A DNA stretch of 64,000 nt from Streptomyces sp. Root431 (GCF_001426585.1 NZ_LMEI01000011.1:246240-310239); one strand, 5' to 3'. Shown: positions 40,135 through 49,556, counted from the first letter of the stretch. Made by a program: numbers and translations. The notes: generated from the sequence alone by a model not told the origin.

Positions 40135-40971
40135 GTGGCAGAGCAGCCGGCCCGCAAGGCACCGAAGGCCACCGAAGCACGCGTGGTGCGCACCGAGCGG
40201 ATCACACCGCACATGGTGCGGGTCGTCCTGGGAGGCCCCGGGCTCGACGCCTTCGAGGTCGGCGAGTACACCGACCACTACGTGAAGCTGCTGTTCGCGC
40301 CGGAGGGCGTCGCCTACCCGGAGCCGTTCGACATGGACCGGATCCGGGAGGAGTTCCCCCGGGACCAGTGGCCGACGACGCGGACGTACACGGTGCGGGC
40401 GTGGGACGCGGTCCACCGCGAGCTGACCGTCGACTTCGTGGTCCACGGCGACGAGGGCCTCGCGGGTCCTTGGGCGGCGCGGGCCCAGGCGGGCGAGACG
40501 ATCCGCTTCCTCGGCCCGGGCGGCGGCTACGCGCCGGACGCTGCGGCGGACTGGCACCTGCTCGCGGGCGACGAGAGTGCGCTCCCGGCGATCGCGGTGG
40601 CCCTTGAGCGACTGCCCGCGGGGGCGCGGGTGCACGCCTTCATCGAGGTCTCGGACGCCGCGGAGGAGCAGAAGTTCGCGACGGCGGACGGTGTGGACGT
40701 CACATGGCTGCACCGCGGCGACCGTCCGGCGGGCGAGGCCGTCGTCGAGGCCGTGCGGGCGCTGGACTTCCCGGCGGGCGACGTCCACGCCTTCGTCCAC
40801 GGCGAGGCGGGCTTCGTGAAGGACCTCCGCCGGCACCTGCGGATGGAGCGCGGGGTGGCGCGCGAGCGGCTGTCGATCTCGGGCTACTGGCGCCTGGGGA
40901 AGACGGACGAGGCGTGGCGCGCGATCAAGCGCGAGTGGAACGACCAGGTGGAGCGCGAGCAGGAGAACTGA
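40135..40971 (+). CDS. Siderophore-interacting protein (FAD-dependent ferric-siderophore reductase)
   Basis: A 278-residue flavoprotein of the SIP/ViuB family that releases iron from imported siderophores. The FAD motif RTYTVRAW, the pyrophosphate segment GPGGGYAPD and the NAD(P)H-domain phrase LLAGDESALPAI are present. The C-terminal SGYWRLGKTDEAWR is a family signature. The GTG at 40135 has AGGAGA upstream, with the iron box in the promoter. Confidence 0.95.
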   Translation: MAEQPARKAPKATEARVVRTERITPHMVRVVLGGPGLDAFEVGEYTDHYVKLLFAPEGVAYPEPFDMDRIREEFPRDQWPTTRTYTVRAWDAVHRELTVDFVVHGDEGLAGPWAARAQAGETIRFLGPGGGYAPDAAADWHLLAGDESALPAIAVALERLPAGARVHAFIEVSDAAEEQKFATADGVDVTWLHRGDRPAGEAVVEAVRALDFPAGDVHAFVHGEAGFVKDLRRHLRMERGVARERLSISGYWRLGKTDEAWRAIKREWNDQVEREQEN

Positions 40972-40986
40972 CGCGCAGATCCTGAC

Positions 40987-41023
40987 GAGGGGGGGTGGGG
41001 GCCGGAGCCCTCACCCCCCTCGG
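40987..41023. terminator. Bidirectional terminator
   Basis: A G-rich arm CGAGGGGGG and complementary CCCCCCTCG form a stem between the convergent siderophore reductase and MerR genes, 15 bp past the reductase stop. Confidence 0.7.
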
Positions 41024-41025
41024 CG

Positions 41026-41658
41026 TTACGTCGCGCGGCCGAAGGCGCGGTGCGAGGCGTCCACGTGGGCCAGCCGCCGCATCGCCGCGAAGATCGCGTC
41101 GCCGAGGACCGTGCCGACGACGACGCTCTCCACGAGCTCCTCGCGCGCCACATGGTGCGCCACGTACTCCAGGTCCGCCCGCGCCACCCGCTCCGCCGCG
41201 TCCGCGTAGGTGTCCAGGACCTCGGCGAAGCCGCCGTGGCCGACGTCTTCGAGGGCCGCGAGGGCCGTCGCCAGCGCCTCCCCCGCCGGGTTGTCCGGAT
41301 AGGCGGTCCAGCCGCGCGCGGCGATCAGCTCCGCGACGCTCTTGCGCGCCTCCTCGATCCCGGCGTCCTGCTCGCGGTCGTAGCGCGGCACGATCCGGCT
41401 CGCCGCGGTGCCCAGCACCTTGTGCACCGGCCGCTCGGGGTCGTCGATCGCCACGATGACGTCGCGGATCCCCGCGACGGACAGTCCGCCCACGTCGAGG
41501 AGCGCCCGGATCAGCCGGAGGCGCTGGACGTGCGTCTCCCCGTACGAGGCCTGGTTCGGGCTCGTCAGCTCGCCGGCCGGCAGCAGCCCTTCCCGTACGT
41601 AGAACTTGATCGTCGGCACGGACACCCCGGTCCTGCGACTCAACTCTCCGATGCGCAC
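41026..41658 (-). CDS. MerR-family transcriptional regulator
   Basis: A 210-residue regulator. The N-terminal HTH is MRIGELSRRTGVSVPTIKFY, followed by the wing and REGLLPAGE. The dimerisation helix leads into an alpha-helical C-terminal domain with no obvious Cys metal site. It is divergent from a two-gene membrane operon with a strong palindromic site between them. The ligand is unknown. Confidence 0.9.
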   Translation of the reverse strand: MRIGELSRRTGVSVPTIKFYVREGLLPAGELTSPNQASYGETHVQRLRLIRALLDVGGLSVAGIRDVIVAIDDPERPVHKVLGTAASRIVPRYDREQDAGIEEARKSVAELIAARGWTAYPDNPAGEALATALAALEDVGHGGFAEVLDTYADAAERVARADLEYVAHHVAREELVESVVVGTVLGDAIFAAMRRLAHVDASHRAFGRAT

Positions 41659-41711
41659 CGCGTATTCACCTTCCCGGTTCTTCGGCGGCCTTGCCGACCG
41701 ACACCCCCATC

Positions 41712-41755
41712 ATAGATAGTGGCGCTATCAGATAGTGGCGAGTGCCACTATCTAT
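41712..41755. promoter_or_regulatory. MerR operator array
   Basis: ATAGATAGTGGC (41712-41723) and GCCACTATCTAT (41744-41755) are perfect inverted 12-mers. A further AGATAGTGGC at 41730-41739 makes a 10-4-10 palindrome with the right arm. The site covers the spacer between the MerR gene and the membrane operon. Confidence 0.85.
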
Positions 41756-41777
41756 ACTTTCCCACGGGGGGATCCGT

Positions 41778-42797
41778 ATGTCCTCACCCAGCACGACCTC
41801 GTCCAGCACGACCTCACCCGACCCGACCCCGGTCGGCCCGCTCGGCCCGCTGCGCGCACTGACCCGGCTGCACCGCCCGCTGGTCTGGTTCGCCGGATCG
41901 ATGGTCGTCCTCGCGCTCGTCTCCGCCGTCGGCCTGCTCGTCGACGACCGGATCCTGGTGGGCGTGCCGATCTGGACCAAGCCGTTCAAGTTCTCGGTCT
42001 CGTTGGTCGCCTACACGCTCTCGCTCGCCTGGATGCTCTCCCTGCTCGCCCCGGCCTCCCGCGCCCACCGCGTCGGCTGGTGGGCCGGAACCGTCGTCGC
42101 CGGCACTTTGACGGCCGAGATGGTGCTCATCACCCTCCAGGTGGTCCGCGGCACCCAGAGCCACTTCAACCACGCGACGCCCTTCGACAGCGCCGTCTTC
42201 TCGGTCATGGGAGCCAGCATCGCCGTCCTGTGGCTGAGCGCCCTGGTCATCGCGGTACTCCTGCTGCGCGCCCGGCTCCTCGACCGCGCCACCGCCTGGG
42301 CCGTCCGCCTCTCCTCGCTCATCGCCCTCGCGGGCGCCGCCGTGGGCTTCCTGATGACGTCTCCGACCCCGGAACAGCTGGCGGTCGACGACTCCCCGAT
42401 CAGTGGCGCCCACAGCGTCGGCGTCCCGGACGGCGGCCCCTCGATGCCGCTGACCGGCTGGTCGACCACCGGCGGCGACCTGCGCATCCCTCACTTCTTC
42501 GGCATGCACGCACTCCAGCTGCTCCCGCTGCTCCTGATCGTCCTGACCGCTCTCGCACCGCGCTTCGCCCGGCTCGCCGACGAGCGGGTCCGCCTCCGGC
42601 TCACGCTGACCGCCGCGGGGGTGTACGCGGCGACCTTCGTCCTCCTCACCTGGCAGGCGCTGCGCGGCCAGGCCCTGTTCTCACCGGACGGCGTGACACT
42701 CGCCGCGTCGGGAGCGATCGCGCTGCTCGGCGCCGCCGCCACGGCACTCTCCCTCCGCACCCCCGCCCCGTCCCCTACCGAGGAGGTCCTGGCGTGA
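41778..42797 (+). CDS. Polytopic membrane protein under MerR control
   Basis: A 339-residue protein with about eight membrane helices and a Ser/Thr/Pro-rich N-terminus. Conserved-looking segments are PIWTKPFKFSVSLVAYTLSL and TGWSTTGGDLRIPHFFGMHA; the latter with its histidines is typical of actinobacterial membrane proteins of unknown function. The ATG at 41778 follows GGGGGG. The stop overlaps the next gene's GTG (GTGA), so both are made together. Confidence 0.75.
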   Translation: MSSPSTTSSSTTSPDPTPVGPLGPLRALTRLHRPLVWFAGSMVVLALVSAVGLLVDDRILVGVPIWTKPFKFSVSLVAYTLSLAWMLSLLAPASRAHRVGWWAGTVVAGTLTAEMVLITLQVVRGTQSHFNHATPFDSAVFSVMGASIAVLWLSALVIAVLLLRARLLDRATAWAVRLSSLIALAGAAVGFLMTSPTPEQLAVDDSPISGAHSVGVPDGGPSMPLTGWSTTGGDLRIPHFFGMHALQLLPLLLIVLTALAPRFARLADERVRLRLTLTAAGVYAATFVLLTWQALRGQALFSPDGVTLAASGAIALLGAAATALSLRTPAPSPTEEVLA

Positions 42798-43225
42798 CCG
42801 GCTTCCTCTTCGAGCTGACGTTCTTCCTCGCGGCGCCGGTCTGGCTCCTGCTGATCGTCGCGCCGGCCTGGCGGATCACCGAACGCGTCGCCGCGTCGCC
42901 GCTGACCGTCCTCCCGCTCCTCGCGGTCTGGGCCGTCCTGGCCGCCCCGGTCCTGCCGGAGCTGTGGACGGCGGTCAGCAGCCCCGACATCGACACCTTC
43001 CGCGAACTGACGGCGCTCGCGAACGGCGCCGCCGCGGTCTGGGCCCAGATCCTCGCCTGGGACCTGCTCCTCGGCCAGTGGATGTACCGCGAGGCCCGCC
43101 GCCTCGCTCTCTCCCCCTTCCTGATGGCCCCCTTGCTCCTCCTGACGATCCTCCTCTCCCCCATCGCCCTGCCCCTCTTCCTGGCCATACGGGCCTGGAA
43201 GACCCGGCGCACGGCCAGGACCTAG
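42794..43225 (+). CDS. ABA4-like small membrane protein
   Basis: A 143-residue protein with four predicted helices. FELTFFLAAPVWLLLIVAPAW and AQILAWDLLLGQWMYREARR fit the ABA4-like (DUF4281) family, whose plant member takes part in carotenoid metabolism. The GTG start at 42794 has AGGAGG about 8 bases upstream and overlaps the preceding stop. With its neighbour it probably forms one membrane system induced by the MerR regulator. No carotenoid gene is nearby. Confidence 0.65.
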   Translation: MTGFLFELTFFLAAPVWLLLIVAPAWRITERVAASPLTVLPLLAVWAVLAAPVLPELWTAVSSPDIDTFRELTALANGAAAVWAQILAWDLLLGQWMYREARRLALSPFLMAPLLLLTILLSPIALPLFLAIRAWKTRRTART

Positions 43226-43268
43226 GGCCCCGGCCTCTCCGGGCCTCATCCGCCGGACGGGCCCAGGG

Positions 43269-44069
43269 TCAGGCGGTCCCCTTCCGGGCCGTCAGCTGGA
43301 AGAGCCGGGCCGTGTGCGGGAACGGGGGTCGCGCGGTGGTGGCGAGCTCCAGGCGCTCCAGTTCGTCGTAGTACTCCTTGTCGTACTTGCGGGCGTCGTC
43401 GGTGATGTAGTCGCAGAAGGTGCGGATGCCGTAGTGCCGTACGTCCCTGCACCCGAGGCCCTGGAGGACCGGGATGACCTCCTCCGCCGTGTGGAGCGTC
43501 AGCTCCGCGTCGAACATCGAGGTCCGGAGCCGGTCGTCGTCGAGTGCGGCCAGCGCCGCCGCCGGATCCATCTGCCGGACGGCGATGTTCAGAGGCGCCG
43601 AGTGCCGGTTGATCGCCATCAGGGAGAACAGTCCTCCGTCCTTCAGTGGCGCGAGCGCCACGGCCAGGGTGCTCGGCACGTCGTCCACGTACTGCAGGAG
43701 GTTGTGGCACAGCACCACGTCGAACTCGCCGGCCGCGAGGTCGGCCGGCAGGGCGGTCACGTCGGCGCGGACGCGCGTCACCCGTTCCGACAGGCCTGCC
43801 GCCACCGCCCGTTCGGCCGCGGCGGCCAGCATGGCCGGTGCGTAGTCGACGAGCGTGACGTGGTGCCCCCGGGCGGCGAGGCGCAGCGCGTCGCCGCCGT
43901 CGCCGCCCGCCAGGTCGAGGATCCGCAGGGGCCGACCGCCGTCCTGGTCGTCGAGGTGGCGGGCAAGGTTCGCCTCGGCGACCGTGTAGCGGAGACGGCC
44001 CCAGGGGGCTTCCTGCCACTCCTGCCAGGCGGCCATCGCGGTGTCGAACTTCTCGGGATCTTCAGACAT
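43269..44069 (-). CDS. SAM-dependent methyltransferase, CmoM-like
   Basis: A 266-residue class I methyltransferase. Motif I is ILDLAGGDGGDALRLA, motif II is VTLVDYAP, and motif IV is DVVLCHNLLQYV. The C-terminal half (YGIRTFCDYI, YDELERLEL, RLFQLTARK) resembles CmoM/SmtA, which methylates 5-carboxymethoxyuridine in tRNA. This is similarity by eye only, and a small-molecule substrate is possible. It is monocistronic, flanked by a CCCCGA-type repeat tract (44103-44130). Confidence 0.8.
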   Translation of the reverse strand: MSEDPEKFDTAMAAWQEWQEAPWGRLRYTVAEANLARHLDDQDGGRPLRILDLAGGDGGDALRLAARGHHVTLVDYAPAMLAAAAERAVAAGLSERVTRVRADVTALPADLAAGEFDVVLCHNLLQYVDDVPSTLAVALAPLKDGGLFSLMAINRHSAPLNIAVRQMDPAAALAALDDDRLRTSMFDAELTLHTAEEVIPVLQGLGCRDVRHYGIRTFCDYITDDARKYDKEYYDELERLELATTARPPFPHTARLFQLTARKGTA

Positions 44070-44160
44070 CCGGCGACGATATCGGACCCCGACACTCCCA
44101 CCCCGGCCCCGACCCCGACCCCGACACGACCCCTCCGGGCCACCCCCGGCCCTGCAGACG

Positions 44161-45555
44161 TCAGTTCCGCGCGCGGACCGTGGCCAGGACGTCGCGGTCC
44201 GGCTGGAGGGTGAGGCTCGGGACCGGGCGTATCTCGTCGGTCGTGAGGTCCAGGTGGTAGCGGCGGGCGAGGACCGCCAGCACCAGGACGGCCTCGACGA
44301 GGGCGAAGCGGGTGCCGAGGCAGACGCGGGGGCCGCCGCCGAAGGGGAACCAGGCGTACTCCGGTATCTCCTCGGCCGGTTGGCCGTCCTCTCCGGTGAG
44401 CCACCGCTCGGGGCGGAAGGCCTCGGCGTCGCCGTACCAGCGGGGATCGCGCTGCGTGGCCCACTGGCTGGACCAGACGCGGGTGCCGACGGGCACGGGC
44501 GTCCCGCCGAGAGTGGCGCCCTCCTTGGCGATGCCGGTGATGAGCCAGATCGTCGGATAGAGACGGAGGGTCTCCTTGACCACGGCCTGGGTGTAGGTGA
44601 GGGAGGCGTAGTCGTCGTAGCCGGGCTCGTGGTCGGCGAGGACCCGGTCGAGCTCCTCCGTGAGGGCCTCGCGGACCCGCGGGTTGCGGGAGAGCAGGTG
44701 CCAGGCCCAGACGAGGGTCGAACTGGTCGTCTCGTGGCCCCCGATGTAGAGCGTCACCGTCTCGTCCCGGATCTCCTGGTCGGAAAGACGGGCGCCGGTC
44801 TCGTCCCGGGCCGCGAGGAGCCGGCTGAGGAGGTCCGGGCGCTCGGTGTCGCCGTCGCGGTGGCGGGAGACGACGCGGGTGACCTCGGCGTCGATGACGG
44901 CCGTGGCGCGCTTGATGCGGGTGCGCCCGGGCGTGGGGACCCAGTCGGGCAGCAGTGCTCCGATGCCGCTGAACTCGGCGCCGATCTCCTGTTGAGCGAT
45001 GTCCATGGCCTTGCCGATGGCCTCGGCGTCGGCGGCGGTGTCGACTCCGAAGATGGTCCGGACGGCGATGAGTTGGGTGAGGGCGGCCATCTCCTTCTTG
45101 ATGTCGATGTGCTGCCCGTCGGTCCACCGGTCGGCGAGCGCGACGGCGCATTCCGCCATGGTCGCCGCGTACGAGCGGACCTGCTTGGGGCGGACCGAGG
45201 GCTGGACGAGGGACCGCTTGCGCCGCCAGTCGGCGCCCTTGGCGACGACGACCCCGTTGCCCAGGAGCGTGCGGAAGGCGATGCCGAGGTCGGGTTGGTC
45301 GAAGGTGCGCTCGACCTCGGTGAGGAGTTCGCCGACGGTGTCGGGGTGGGCGATGAAGAGGGCGGGGCCGCGGCCGAAGCGCCAGCGGACGAAGTCGCCG
45401 CGCTCCCGCAGCTGTTCGAAGAAGGCGAGGGGGTCCTTGCCGAAGGCGGGCAGGTTCCCGAGGAGGGGTACCCCTCGGGGGCCGTCGACGATGCCCGGTG
45501 TCGGCTGTGCCGTGTCGCCGCGTGCCCCGGCGTCCGGACCGGCTTGCATGGTCAT
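44161..45555 (-). CDS. Cytochrome P450
   Basis: A 464-residue haem monooxygenase with no membrane anchor. The I-helix oxygen motif is IGGHETTSS, the K-helix is KETLRLYP, and the haem-Cys loop is FPFGGGPRVCLGTRFALVE. RKRSLVQPS and the PERF-like FRPERWL are also seen. It resembles the CYP102/fatty-acid-type clade more than short actinobacterial P450s. The ATG at 45555 follows GGGGAGGGG. No ferredoxin gene is adjacent. Two DnaA-box-like sites lie in the upstream region. Confidence 0.92.
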   Translation of the reverse strand: MTMQAGPDAGARGDTAQPTPGIVDGPRGVPLLGNLPAFGKDPLAFFEQLRERGDFVRWRFGRGPALFIAHPDTVGELLTEVERTFDQPDLGIAFRTLLGNGVVVAKGADWRRKRSLVQPSVRPKQVRSYAATMAECAVALADRWTDGQHIDIKKEMAALTQLIAVRTIFGVDTAADAEAIGKAMDIAQQEIGAEFSGIGALLPDWVPTPGRTRIKRATAVIDAEVTRVVSRHRDGDTERPDLLSRLLAARDETGARLSDQEIRDETVTLYIGGHETTSSTLVWAWHLLSRNPRVREALTEELDRVLADHEPGYDDYASLTYTQAVVKETLRLYPTIWLITGIAKEGATLGGTPVPVGTRVWSSQWATQRDPRWYGDAEAFRPERWLTGEDGQPAEEIPEYAWFPFGGGPRVCLGTRFALVEAVLVLAVLARRYHLDLTTDEIRPVPSLTLQPDRDVLATVRARN

Positions 45556-45630
45556 GCGCGTCCCCTCCCCAACTGGCCTTCCCCGTGTGCGAGTCCATGC
45601 AAGCGGAAGGGTCGACCCGGGCGCCACCCC

Positions 45631-45653
45631 TGTGGACAACGGCCTGTGGACAA
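45631..45653 (-). promoter_or_regulatory. Pair of DnaA boxes
   Basis: TGTGGACAA occurs at 45631-45639 and 45645-45653. On the minus strand each reads TTGTCCACA, the preferred Streptomyces DnaA box. They are in the same orientation with 14-bp spacing, inside the 197-bp helY-P450 spacer. Confidence 0.7.
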
Positions 45654-45752
45654 CCATGAGCACAGGGGACGGAACGCCCAGTGCCCTTGGCGCGATCGCC
45701 ACGGGCACTGGCCGGAAGAGAGCCGGAAGGCAAGCAGAAGGGAACCGGAGCC

Positions 45753-48578
45753 TCAGCCCACCGAGCTGTAGGCGACCACACCCCGCAGCAGCGAGTCCAC
45801 GGCCTTGCGGGCGTTCTTGGAGACCGTGCTGTTCTCCTTGGGCGCCGCGGCCGCGATCTGTCCGAGGACGTCGATGACCTGCTTGCACCAGCGGACGAAG
45901 TCACCGGCGGGCATCTCCGCCTCGCGGAGCACCTCGTCGAGACTCTTGTCGGAGGCCCACTGATAGGCGGCCCAGGCGAAGCCGAGGTCGGGCTCGCGCT
46001 GGCCGACCCCCTCCGCCTGGTTGATCTTGAACTCCTCCTCAAGGGCGTCGAGACGCCCCCAGATCCGGACCATCTCACCGAGCGCCGCCTTGGCGTTGCC
46101 CGTGGGCAGCTTCGGCGCGACGGCGTCGTCGGCCTGACGCGATTCGAAGACCAGCGCCGAGACGCAGGCGGCGAGTTCGGGCGGGGTGAGGCCCTCCCAG
46201 ACGCCGTCCCTGAGGCATTCGCTCGCGAGCAGGTCGAGCTCGCCGTAGAGCCGGGCCAGCCGCTTGCCGTTGTCCGTGACCTCGTCGCCCCGCAGGTAGT
46301 CGAGCTCCGTGAGGAGCGCGACGATCCGGTCGAAGGTCCGGGCGATCGTGTTGGTACGGCCCTCGATGCGCCGCTCCAGCTGCTGCGTGTCGCGCTGGAG
46401 GCGGTGGTAGCGCTCGGCCCAGCGGGCGTGGTCCTCGCGCTCGTCGCAGCCGTGGCAGGGATGCGCACGCAGCGCGGTGCGCAGCCGGGCGATCTCGCGG
46501 TCGTCGGCTGCGGCCGAGCGCTGCTTGTGGTGCCGCTCGGGGTTGATGTGCCCGGCCTTGGTCCGCAGCGCGGTGGCGAGGTCCCTGCGCGACTGCGGGG
46601 AGCGGGGGTTGAAGGACTTGGGGATCCGCATGCGGTCGAGCGCCTCGACGGGGACCGGGAAGTCGATGGAGGCGAGCCTCTTGACCTGCCGCTCCGCGGT
46701 GAGGACGAGGGGCCGGGGTCCGTCGTGGTGCTCGAAGCCGCGGTGGCCGTTGGTCCGGCCCGCCGGGATGCCCGGGTCGAGGACGAGGGCGAGGCCGGCG
46801 AACTTGCCGGTGGGGACGTGGATGACGTCGCCCGGCTTGAGCTTCTCCAGCGAGCCGGCGGCCTGGGCACGCCGCTGCGCGGCGCCCTGCCGGGCCAGTT
46901 CCGTCTCGCGGTCCTTGAGGTCGCGGCGGAGCCGCGCGTACTCCTCGAAGTCGCCGAGGTGGCAGGTCATGCCCTCGCGGTAGCCCTCAAGGCCCTCCTC
47001 GTTCTTCTGCACCTGGCGCGAGATGCCCACGACGGAGCGGTCGGCCTGGAACTGCGCGAAGGACGTTTCGAGGAGCTCGCGGGAGCGGTGGCGGCCGAAC
47101 TGGTCGACGAGGTTGACCGCCATGTTGTACGAAGGCCGGAAGCTGGAGCGCAGCGGGTACGTACGCGTGCCGGCGAGTCCGGCGAGGTGCCCGGGGTCGA
47201 AGCCGCGCTGCCAGAGGACCACGGCGTGGCCTTCGACGTCGATGCCGCGGCGGCCTGCACGGCCGGTGAGCTGGGTGTACTCGCCGGGTGTGATGTCGGC
47301 GTGCTGCTCGCCGTTCCACTTGACGAGCTTCTCCAGGACGACGGACCGCGCGGGCATGTTGATGCCGAGGGCGAGGGTCTCGGTGGCGAAGACGGCCTTC
47401 ACGAGGCCGCGGACGAAGAGCTCCTCGACGACCTCCTTGAAGGTGGGGAGCATGCCGGCGTGGTGGGCGGCGATGCCGCGCTCCAGCGCTTCGAGCCACT
47501 CGTAGTAGCCGAGGACGTGGAGGTCCTCGGTGGGGATGGAGGCGGTCCGCTCCTCGACGATCTCGCGGACGCGCAGACGTCCCTCTTCGTTGTTGAGGCG
47601 GAGTCCGGCGTAGAGGCACTGCTGGACGGCGGCCTCGCAGCCGGCGCGGCTGAAGATGAAGGTGATGGCGGGCAGGAGCCCTTCGGCGTCGAGGCGCTCG
47701 ATGACCTCGGGGCGGCCGGGGGTCCAGATGCGGGAGCGCTGGCGGCGCTCGCGCTCGCGGTCGGCCTCGCGGATCATCTTGCCGCGGCGCCGGTCGCGCG
47801 GGTTGTACGTGGAGTTCTCGGTGCGGGCGAGGCGGACGAGGTCGGGGTTGACCTCACGGCGGGCGGAGCCGCGGCCGCCGTGGTCGGTCTCCTCCTCGAA
47901 GAGGTCGTACATCCGGCGTCCGGCCAGCACGTGCTGCCAGAGGGGGACGGGACGGCTCTCGGAGACGATGACCTCGGTGTCGCCGCGGACGGTGTCGAGC
48001 CAGTCGCCGAACTCCTCGGCGTTGGACACGGTCGCCGAGAGCGACACGAGCGTGACGGATTCGGGGAGGTGGATGATCACTTCCTCCCAGACGGCGCCAC
48101 GGAAGCGGTCGGAGAGGTAGTGCACCTCGTCCATGACGACGTAGCCGAGGCCGGAGAGGGCCTGGGACCCCGCGTACAGCATGTTGCGGAGGACTTCGGT
48201 GGTCATGACGACGATCGGCGCGTCACCGTTGACACTGTTGTCGCCGGTGAGCAGGCCGACCTTGTCGGCGCCGTACCGCTTGACGAGGTCGGCGTACTTC
48301 TGGTTCGACAGCGCCTTGATGGGCGTCGTGTAGAAGCACTTGCGGCCCTGGCCGAGGGCGAGGTGGACGGCGAACTCGCCGACGATGGTCTTGCCGGAGC
48401 CTGTTGGCGCGGCGACGAGCACGCCCTTGCCCGCTTCGAGGGCCTTGCAGGCCTCGATCTGGAAGGGGTCCAGATCGAAGCCGTACATCTCGCGGAAGGG
48501 GGCCAGCGCGGTCCGCTGCTCGGCATTTCGGGCGAGCGCGGCTGCGTACGCTTCGGCTGGTGTGAGGTCCTCTGTCAT
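45753..48578 (-). CDS. helY: Ski2/Mtr4-like DEAD/DEAH-box helicase
   Basis: A 941-residue superfamily 2 RNA helicase. Walker A is APTGSGKTIVGEFA, motif II is VMDEVHYL, motif III is SATVSNAEEF, and motif VI is QLTGRAGRRGID. The C-terminal half includes a Cys-containing CHGCDE segment and a DSHCT-like helical domain. It matches actinobacterial HelY, thought to act in RNA decay or ribosome maturation. I chose the ATG at 48578 (MTEDLTPAEAYAAAL). It follows the lipid kinase gene closely (44-bp gap), though that gene lies downstream in coordinates of the opposite reading order. Confidence 0.92.
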   Translation of the reverse strand: MTEDLTPAEAYAAALARNAEQRTALAPFREMYGFDLDPFQIEACKALEAGKGVLVAAPTGSGKTIVGEFAVHLALGQGRKCFYTTPIKALSNQKYADLVKRYGADKVGLLTGDNSVNGDAPIVVMTTEVLRNMLYAGSQALSGLGYVVMDEVHYLSDRFRGAVWEEVIIHLPESVTLVSLSATVSNAEEFGDWLDTVRGDTEVIVSESRPVPLWQHVLAGRRMYDLFEEETDHGGRGSARREVNPDLVRLARTENSTYNPRDRRRGKMIREADRERERRQRSRIWTPGRPEVIERLDAEGLLPAITFIFSRAGCEAAVQQCLYAGLRLNNEEGRLRVREIVEERTASIPTEDLHVLGYYEWLEALERGIAAHHAGMLPTFKEVVEELFVRGLVKAVFATETLALGINMPARSVVLEKLVKWNGEQHADITPGEYTQLTGRAGRRGIDVEGHAVVLWQRGFDPGHLAGLAGTRTYPLRSSFRPSYNMAVNLVDQFGRHRSRELLETSFAQFQADRSVVGISRQVQKNEEGLEGYREGMTCHLGDFEEYARLRRDLKDRETELARQGAAQRRAQAAGSLEKLKPGDVIHVPTGKFAGLALVLDPGIPAGRTNGHRGFEHHDGPRPLVLTAERQVKRLASIDFPVPVEALDRMRIPKSFNPRSPQSRRDLATALRTKAGHINPERHHKQRSAAADDREIARLRTALRAHPCHGCDEREDHARWAERYHRLQRDTQQLERRIEGRTNTIARTFDRIVALLTELDYLRGDEVTDNGKRLARLYGELDLLASECLRDGVWEGLTPPELAACVSALVFESRQADDAVAPKLPTGNAKAALGEMVRIWGRLDALEEEFKINQAEGVGQREPDLGFAWAAYQWASDKSLDEVLREAEMPAGDFVRWCKQVIDVLGQIAAAAPKENSTVSKNARKAVDSLLRGVVAYSSVG

Positions 48579-48622
48579 CTTGTCATCGAGCCTACCCGCC
48601 ACCTGTGACAGTGACGCGATCT

Positions 48623-49552
48623 TTATCGGGGCAATGGCGACGGGGGTGCGGGAGGCGCCAGGACGCGCAGCGCGCCGGGCACGCACTCCACCGCGAGGGG
48701 CAGGTGGCCGAGCGGCTCGCCGTCGGCGTAGCCGGTGATTCCGGGGGCGTCGAGCGTGAGGGAACGGACCCGGTACGTGGTGACCGCGGGGTGGTCGAGG
48801 TGGGTGCCGCGGTAGACGCGGGGGAACACCTTGATCAGGGTGGCGCGGGAACAGGGGCCGACGACGGTGACGTCGAGGAGTCCGTCGTCGGTGCGGGCTT
48901 CGGCGCAGATGCGCATGCCGCCGCCGTAGGACGTGCCGTTGCCGACGGCGACGAGGGTCGCGTCGGTCTCGACGACCCGGCCGTCGTCGAGGGTCAGCCG
49001 GTAGGGGACGGGCCGGAAGGAGGCGAGCTCGGCGAGGATGGCGAGGTCGTACTTGAAGCGTCCCGCGGGCAGGCGCATGCGGTTGCCGCGGTCGTTGACG
49101 CGGGAGTCGAAGCCGGAGGCGAGGACGGTGCCGAACCAGCGTGAGGTGCCGGCCCCCGTGATCCGCCCGAGGTCCATCGCGTGCCCGCCGGTGTCCTTGA
49201 GGAGCTCGGCGGTGACGCGGGCGGCGGCGGCCGGGTCGCGGACGGGCAGGCCGAGGGTGCGGGCGAAGTCGTTCCCCGTGCCGACGGCGATGGCCCCGAG
49301 GGGCGTGCGGGTGCCGGCGACGGCCTGGAGCGCGAGGGAGATCATGCCGTCGCCGCCGACGGCGACGAGCGCGCCGGTCCCGGCCTCGACGGCCTCGCGG
49401 GCGCGCCGCAGGGCGTCCTCGGCGTCGTGCCCGAGGAGGGTGCGGACGGAGAATCCGGCGTCCCTGAGGGCCTGGGCGGCGGGCTGCGCGGCGTGGGCGC
49501 CCCGGCCGCGGCCCGCGGTGGGGTTGACGAAAAGGGTGATGTCGCTGGTCAT
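48623..49552 (-). CDS. Diacylglycerol/lipid kinase family protein
   Basis: A 309-residue enzyme of the DAGK catalytic family. NPTAGRGRG, VAVGGDGMISLALQ and IAVGTGNDFART form the ATP-binding motifs. The C-terminal beta domain holds VGNGTSYGGGMRI and DDGLLDVTVV. It probably phosphorylates a membrane lipid such as diacylglycerol. It is followed by helY in the same direction. Its ribosome binding site lies in one arm of the hairpin at 49557-49587. Confidence 0.9.
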   Translation of the reverse strand: MTSDITLFVNPTAGRGRGAHAAQPAAQALRDAGFSVRTLLGHDAEDALRRAREAVEAGTGALVAVGGDGMISLALQAVAGTRTPLGAIAVGTGNDFARTLGLPVRDPAAAARVTAELLKDTGGHAMDLGRITGAGTSRWFGTVLASGFDSRVNDRGNRMRLPAGRFKYDLAILAELASFRPVPYRLTLDDGRVVETDATLVAVGNGTSYGGGMRICAEARTDDGLLDVTVVGPCSRATLIKVFPRVYRGTHLDHPAVTTYRVRSLTLDAPGITGYADGEPLGHLPLAVECVPGALRVLAPPAPPSPLPR

Positions 49553-49556
49553 GTGG

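Noticed and set aside
43778..46870. Minus-strand 1030-codon frame
   Set aside because: It crosses three real genes out of frame and is Arg/Ser/Pro-rich.
45681..48608. Plus-strand 975-codon frame
   Set aside because: Antisense to helY with no domain.
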